The notes under the pieces were generated by a model that worked only from the letters and a program-made list of their open reading frames with translations, did not search any database and was not told the DNA's origin. A program made the translations under genes and the position numbers. From assembly GCA_945949385.1 (NCBI GenBank), contig CAMFEL010000076.1, positions 1 to 9,534 on the forward strand: a stretch of 9,534 nucleotides of DNA, written 5' to 3'. Positions 6,482 through 9,534 of this stretch are shown piece by piece (the stretch's first letter is position 1; every line of letters starts with the position of its first letter). Source of the DNA: an uncultured Clostridia bacterium. GTDB lineage: Bacteria > Bacillota > Clostridia > Oscillospirales > CAG-272.

Positions 6482-7983
6482 TCTCCCGCGTGTGAGATAC
6501 CGAGTATCTCAAGCTCCTTTTCCGTCATACTGACGCCGCGCAGCATCAGTCTGTTTCCGCGCAGCGCTTCTATGGAGTTTATACCCATTCCGCCCATAAG
6601 CTCCTTGATTTCGTGCTTCCAGGCGGTCATAAGATTTACAAGCCTTTCGGCTCCCATATCGGGATTGAGCCGCTTTACAAGCTCGGGGCGCTGAGTGGCG
6701 ATACCCCAGTTGCATTTGCCCGTCTGGCAGGTACGGCACAGATGGCAGCCCAGAGCAAGCAGCGCCGCCGTGGCGATGTAGCAGGCGTCGGCGCCCAGAG
6801 CGATAGCCTTTACCACATCGGAGGCGCTGCGTATACTGCCGCCTCCCACAAGGGAGACATTGTTTCGTATGCCCTCGTCTCTCAGCCGCTGATCCACTGC
6901 CGCCAGCGCAAGCTCAATGGGAATTCCCACATTGTCGCGAATACGGGTGGGAGCGGCGCCCGTGCCTCCGCGGAAGCCGTCGATGGCGATTATATCCGCT
7001 CCGCTTCTGGCAATGCCGCTGGCAATGGCAGCGATATTATGCACTGCCGCCACCTTGACAATAACGGGTTTTTTGTTCTGAGTTGCTTCCTTTAAGGAAT
7101 ACACAAGCTGTCTCAGGTCCTCAATTGAATAAATATCGTGGTGCGGTGCGGGAGAAATGGCGTCCGAGCCCTCGGGTATCATTCTCGTTCTTGAAACATC
7201 TCCCACTATCTTTGCGCCGGGAAGATGTCCGCCGATGCCGGGCTTTGCGCCCTGACCCATTTTAATCTCCACCGCGGCTCCGGCGCTTAAATACTTTTCA
7301 TGCACGCCGAAGCGTCCCGACGCCACCTGGACTATGGTGTTTTCGCCGTAGCAGTAGAAGTCCTCGTGCAGACCGCCCTCGCCGGTATTGTAGTAGATTT
7401 CCAGCTCCCTTGCGGCCCGGGCAAGGCTTTCGTGGGCGTTGTAGCTTATGGAGCCGTAGCTCATTGCCGAGAACATTACGGGCATTGAAAGCTCAAGCTG
7501 TGGGGGAAGCTCGCATTTGATGTTTCCCTTTTCGTCGCGCTCTATCTGCGAGGGCTTCTTTCCCAGAAACACTTTGGTCTCCATAGGCTCGCGCAGAGGG
7601 TCGATGGAGGGGTTGGTCACCTGGGAAGCATTTATAAGTATACGGTCCCAGTACACGGGCAGCGGGCGGGGATTTCCCATGGAGGAAAGGAGAACTCCTC
7701 CGCTTGCCGCCTGCTTGTATATTTCTTTGATGGTGTCCGTCTGCCAGTTGGCGTTTTCACGGAACGCGCAGTCGTTTTTGACTATCTTCAACGCGTGGGT
7801 GGGGCAAAGAGTCACACAGCGCTGGCAATCGACGCATTTTGTCTCGTCGCTGAGCATGACCTTGCCGTCCTCGTCATATGTATGAACCTCGTTTGCGCAC
7901 TGTCTCTCGCACACGCGGCAGCATATACAGCGATCCTGCCGTCTTTCAACCTCGAATTCGGGGAACATATAGGGTACCGACAT
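6478..7983 (-). CDS. gltB2: Glutamate synthase FMN-binding catalytic subunit with N-terminal 2[4Fe-4S] domain (archaeal-type GltB2)
   Basis: The synthase half of glutamate synthase: it aminates 2-oxoglutarate with ammonia and reduces the iminoglutarate to glutamate. The 501-residue protein starts with a ferredoxin domain, C19-C22-C25-C29 and C50-C53-C56-C60. An FMN-binding (beta/alpha)8 barrel follows at about 75-450, with SGRFGVHEKYL, KMGQGAKPGIGGHLPG (241-256), SPAPHHDIYSIEDL, DGFRGGTGAAP (335-345) and GGGSIRSASDVVKA. C413, C419 and C424 have the C-x5-C-x4-C spacing of the [3Fe-4S] site of GltB, followed by WGIATQ; C416 is an extra cysteine. The ATG overlaps the gltB1 stop by one base (TGATG), with AAGGAGGG 9 nt upstream, so it is strongly coupled. 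The domain order is that of archaeal-type split enzymes. Similar FMN domains occur in N-methylglutamate synthase, but the neighbouring glutaminase and GS argue for true GOGAT. Confidence 0.96.
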   Translation of the reverse strand: MSVPYMFPEFEVERRQDRCICCRVCERQCANEVHTYDEDGKVMLSDETKCVDCQRCVTLCPTHALKIVKNDCAFRENANWQTDTIKEIYKQAASGGVLLSSMGNPRPLPVYWDRILINASQVTNPSIDPLREPMETKVFLGKKPSQIERDEKGNIKCELPPQLELSMPVMFSAMSYGSISYNAHESLARAARELEIYYNTGEGGLHEDFYCYGENTIVQVASGRFGVHEKYLSAGAAVEIKMGQGAKPGIGGHLPGAKIVGDVSRTRMIPEGSDAISPAPHHDIYSIEDLRQLVYSLKEATQNKKPVIVKVAAVHNIAAIASGIARSGADIIAIDGFRGGTGAAPTRIRDNVGIPIELALAAVDQRLRDEGIRNNVSLVGGGSIRSASDVVKAIALGADACYIATAALLALGCHLCRTCQTGKCNWGIATQRPELVKRLNPDMGAERLVNLMTAWKHEIKELMGGMGINSIEALRGNRLMLRGVSMTEKELEILGISHAGE

Positions 7984-9074
7984 CAGATTGCACCCTCCTT
8001 TACCTTAACGATCACAGGCTCGCCGCCTGCGGGAGCATATATATTTTCCGCGTCCGGCTCCATGGTGCGTATTGCAGCCTCCTCGCTGGCAATAAACACC
8101 TTGTCGTCCTTTTGGGCAGCTACCATGGAGCGCAGCTTCAGTCTGTCGTTCAGCGCCATAAGTCCGCCCTCGAAGCCAAGCACTATGGAGAAAGGACCTG
8201 TTATGAGCAGGCTGGGGAAAACGGTGCGCAGATAGGAAAGCCTTTTTGAAGTCTTTTCGTCCTTATCGGCAATGGTGCTCCAGAAAGGCGCCGCAATAAC
8301 GGAAGCCGCTTCTTCAAGTGTAAGTCCCTGACGGCGCAGCAGATAATCCGCAATATAGGTGATTACCTCCGTATCGGTCTGAAGCGTGCATTTATAGCCG
8401 AACATTTCGATGAAGCGTCTGTTGGCGTCGTAGGAAGATATCTCTCCGTTATGCACCACGGAGTATTCCAGCAGCGCAAAGGGATGGGCACCGCCCCACC
8501 AGCCGGGGGTGTTTGTGGGATAGCGTCCGTGAGCTGTCCAGGAGTAGCCTTCGTACTCATCAAGGCGGTAAAACCGTCCCACATCTTCGGGAAAGCCCAC
8601 AGCTTTGAACGCGCCCATATTCTTGCCGCTTGAGAAAACATAGGCTCCCTCAAGATGAGAGTTTATATACATTACTGCCCGTGCCACGTACTCCTTTTCG
8701 TCAAGCTGAAGGCGGGACAGCACGGATTTCAGCGGCGCCAGAAAATATCTGCGGATAAGGGGCACATCCGTTATCTCGGGAATCTTTTTAATGGGGATCC
8801 ACTCGTCGCGCACCACCTCAAAGCGCTCACGCAGTATTTTTTCGCACTCGCTTCTCACATCGTTGTCGGAGTAAAAAATATGAAAAGCGTAAAATTCTTT
8901 GTATTCCGGATAGATGCCGTAGGCGGCAAAGCCGCCGCCCAGACCGTTAGAACGGTCATGCATGGGCACCATACTGTTCATTATGGCCTCTCCGGTCATT
9001 TTTTTACCGTCTCTCGAAATAACGGCTGATATGGCGCAACCGGAAGGTATGCGCACCTGACCTTCGATCTTCAT
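7983..9074 (-). CDS. gltB1: Glutamate synthase glutaminase subunit, class II amidotransferase (archaeal-type GltB1)
   Basis: A 363-residue Ntn-type glutamine amidotransferase that hydrolyses glutamine and delivers ammonia to GltB2. The predicted nucleophile is C13 in RIPSGCAISAV. Other class II residues are R184 in HGRYPTNTP, N209-G210-E211 in VHNGEISSYD, and D234 in TDTEV. The fold covers almost the whole protein, which corresponds to the first domain of ordinary GltB. I chose the ATG at 9074 because GGAAAGG lies about 11 nt upstream; an in-frame ATG at 9110 adds 12 unconserved residues and falls in leader hairpin sequence. The nucleophile must be N-terminal in Ntn enzymes, so 12 residues would have to be removed. 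It is the first gene of the operon, about 125 nt from the promoter. A class II amidotransferase of another pathway is possible but unlikely beside gltB2. Confidence 0.94.
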   Translation of the reverse strand: MKIEGQVRIPSGCAISAVISRDGKKMTGEAIMNSMVPMHDRSNGLGGGFAAYGIYPEYKEFYAFHIFYSDNDVRSECEKILRERFEVVRDEWIPIKKIPEITDVPLIRRYFLAPLKSVLSRLQLDEKEYVARAVMYINSHLEGAYVFSSGKNMGAFKAVGFPEDVGRFYRLDEYEGYSWTAHGRYPTNTPGWWGGAHPFALLEYSVVHNGEISSYDANRRFIEMFGYKCTLQTDTEVITYIADYLLRRQGLTLEEAASVIAAPFWSTIADKDEKTSKRLSYLRTVFPSLLITGPFSIVLGFEGGLMALNDRLKLRSMVAAQKDDKVFIASEEAAIRTMEPDAENIYAPAGGEPVIVKVKEGAI

Positions 9075-9109
9075 AGTAAAATCATTCCTTTCCTTATATC
9101 TGAGCCGCA

Positions 9110-9126
9110 TTGCGGTAACACCGCAA
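9110..9126 (-). promoter_or_regulatory. Small leader hairpin between attenuator and gltB1
   Basis: Minus-strand TTGCGGT-GTT-ACCGCAA can form a 7-bp stem with a triloop immediately after the U-tract of the attenuator and about 20 nt before the ribosome site. It may shield the leader from degradation or be incidental. It does not overlap the GGAAAGG site. Confidence 0.5.
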
Positions 9127-9189
9127 AATAAAAATAAAGGCGGTCATTCAAAGACGGGAAACTTCTCCCGTCGGTGAATGAACGCCTTT
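9125..9189 (-). terminator. Leader intrinsic terminator (attenuator) upstream of gltB1
   Basis: On the minus strand three 7-bp helices stack: AAAGGCG (9189-9183) with CGCCTTT (9142-9136); TCATTCA (9181-9175) with TGAATGA (9150-9144); GACGGGA (9172-9166) with TCCCGTC (9159-9153), closing a GAAGTT hexaloop. Only a 1x1 and a 2x2 mismatch interrupt them. ATTTTTATTTT follows at once. It lies inside the leader, between promoter and first gene, so it should stop transcription before gltB1 unless disrupted. Confidence 0.88.
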
Positions 9190-9196
9190 GCTCATT
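9153..9196 (-). promoter_or_regulatory. Candidate ANTAR-binding dual hairpin (P1-P2 antiterminator)
   Basis: P1 is AATGAGC (9196-9190), loop AAAGGC (9189-9184), GTTCATT (9183-9177): 7 bp including one G-U pair, hexaloop with A1 and G4. A 4-nt linker CACC follows. P2 is GACGGGA, loop GAAGTT (9165-9160), TCCCGTC: hexaloop with G4, but G rather than A at position 1. ANTAR targets are two adjacent hairpins with hexaloops having A1 and G4. P1 uses bases that form the lower and middle helices of the terminator, so the two folds exclude each other. The operon encodes an ANTAR protein (1923-2507). Confidence 0.75.
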
Positions 9197-9204
9197 GACA
9201 CCGT

Positions 9205-9233
9205 ATTATAACATACCGGTCTTCGGTTGTCAA
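9205..9233 (-). promoter_or_regulatory. Consensus sigma-70/sigma-A promoter of the operon
   Basis: TTGACA (9233-9228) and TATAAT (9210-9205) are both perfect and separated by exactly 17 bp. Transcription should start near 9198, just before the P1 hairpin. The spacer contains ACCG-N5-CGGT, a small dyad that may be incidental. Such a strong promoter fits control by attenuation rather than by activation. Confidence 0.92.
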
Positions 9234-9265
9234 TTGTTTTTTACATAAAAATCTATATTTTGCCT

Positions 9266-9282
9266 GTATTTTCCGAAAATAC
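9266..9282. promoter_or_regulatory. 17-bp perfect palindrome upstream of the promoter
   Basis: GTATTTTC-C-GAAAATAC is a perfect inverted repeat with one central base, about 33 bp upstream of the -35 box (roughly -68 to -84 from the predicted start). Its form fits a dimeric regulator site. No known consensus is recognised. Confidence 0.45.
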
Positions 9283-9326
9283 CGCTGCAACTGTCTGCGG
9301 GTCTCTGCCTTACGCACCGGTGAGCA

Positions 9327-9373
9327 TATACGGGGCGCTGCCCCGTATAGTATATGAGGGGCTCCGCCCCAAA
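9327..9373. repeat. GC-rich hairpin cluster next to the right repeat core
   Basis: TATACGGGGC-GCT-GCCCCGTATA (9327-9349) has a perfect 10-bp stem, and GGGGC-TCC-GCCCC (9358-9370) a 5-bp stem. They mirror the hairpins at 213-261 but in a different order relative to the core. With the core and outer hairpin they form a composite element of about 202 bp. Confidence 0.75.
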
Positions 9374-9478
9374 CCCCGGTCAAGGGACTTTTTGAAAAAA
9401 GTCCCTTGACAATCCTCAAAAACTTTTGCCCTGATACGGCAATATAGAAATCCCCCGCAGGGGTGCCGCGCAAGCGGC
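9374..9478 (-). repeat. Right copy of the ~105-bp dispersed repeat core
   Basis: Reverse complement of 106-210 with one mismatch. It contains the same palindrome (9379-9410) around GGGACTTTTT/AAAAAGTCCC. It lies upstream of the operon promoter, so here it cannot serve as the terminator of this operon. An open frame on the minus strand through it (9192-9530) is repeat-derived and runs into the promoter and leader; I do not call it a gene. Confidence 0.9.
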
Positions 9479-9486
9479 AGGCATCT

Positions 9487-9528
9487 GAAGAAACGCAGGA
9501 GAAAGCAAGCTTTCTCCTGCGTTTCTTC
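9487..9528. repeat. Long perfect hairpin at the outer end of the right composite repeat
   Basis: GAAGAAACGCAGGAGAAAGC (9487-9506) and its exact complement (9509-9528) form a 20-bp dyad with 2 central bases. It occupies the same place relative to the core as the 59-98 hairpin on the left, but its sequence is unrelated. It could be the terminator of a gene beyond 9534; neither side has a long T-run. Confidence 0.7.
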
Positions 9529-9534
9529 ATCGCT

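Noticed and set aside
9075..9204. Glutamine riboswitch or T-box in the gltB1 leader
   Set aside because: No conserved glnA-motif, downstream-peptide or T-box core sequence is visible; the paired hexaloop hairpins plus terminator fit an ANTAR target.
9228..9245. GlnR/TnrA-like box TGTCA-N8-TTACA overlapping the -35 element
   Set aside because: The known consensus is TGTNA-N7-TNACA; the spacing here is one base too long, and ANTAR regulation explains the leader better. Worth a glance only if the genome encodes GlnR.
59..9528. Insertion sequence or composite transposon
   Set aside because: Inverted repeats flank the operon, but no transposase or integrase gene lies between and no target duplication is seen; kept only as a finding to check.
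9192..9530. 112-codon minus-strand frame at the right edge, with a related frame at 90-368 on the + strand
   Set aside because: Both are translations of the dispersed repeat core, and the right one ends in the promoter and leader. No ribosome site.

Overview
This is a single minus-strand nitrogen-assimilation operon, read from about 9198 down to about 60, with seven genes for glutamine and glutamate metabolism and its regulator, followed by pyrG. Strong GGAGG-type ribosome sites, ATGA and TGATG gene overlaps, a consensus sigma-A promoter, a split glutamate synthase and an ANTAR regulator beside glnA suggest an anaerobic Bacillota, probably Clostridia of the Oscillospirales/Ruminococcaceae kind. 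The lineage is an inference from gene content and style, not from a marker gene.

Layout in transcription order (right to left). 9266-9534: a composite dispersed repeat, then a 17-bp palindrome. 9205-9233: a perfect TTGACA-17-TATAAT promoter. 9110-9198: a structured leader with an intrinsic terminator whose 5' half can instead fold into two hexaloop hairpins, resembling an ANTAR antitermination target. 7983-9074: glutaminase subunit of glutamate synthase (gltB1). 6478-7983: FMN/Fe-S synthase subunit with an N-terminal 2[4Fe-4S] ferredoxin domain (gltB2). 6053-6481: four-cluster ferredoxin subunit. 5790-6051: two tandem copies of a 131-bp structured repeat. 4538-5785: NAD(P)/FAD oxidoreductase. 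3817-4536: GXGXG beta-helix subunit (gltB3). 2569-3783: glutamine synthetase (glnA). 1923-2507: ANTAR regulator with a degenerate receiver domain. 269-1879: CTP synthase (pyrG). 59-261: a second composite repeat in inverted orientation, carrying the likely operon terminator.

How it works together. GlnA makes glutamine from glutamate and ammonia. GltB1 releases ammonia from glutamine, and GltB2 uses it with 2-oxoglutarate and electrons to make glutamate. GltB3 supplies the structural domain that is fused into GltB in most bacteria. The ferredoxin and the FAD oxidoreductase probably stand in for GltD as the electron-entry module. PyrG is a glutamine consumer at the end of the same transcript.

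The most interesting signal is in the leader. Hairpin P1 (9177-9196, hexaloop with A1 and G4) and hairpin P2 (9153-9172, hexaloop with G4) lie head to tail. P1 is mutually exclusive with the lower two-thirds of the terminator. The operon encodes its own ANTAR protein, so the window looks like a complete autoregulated antitermination circuit for the GS-GOGAT pathway.
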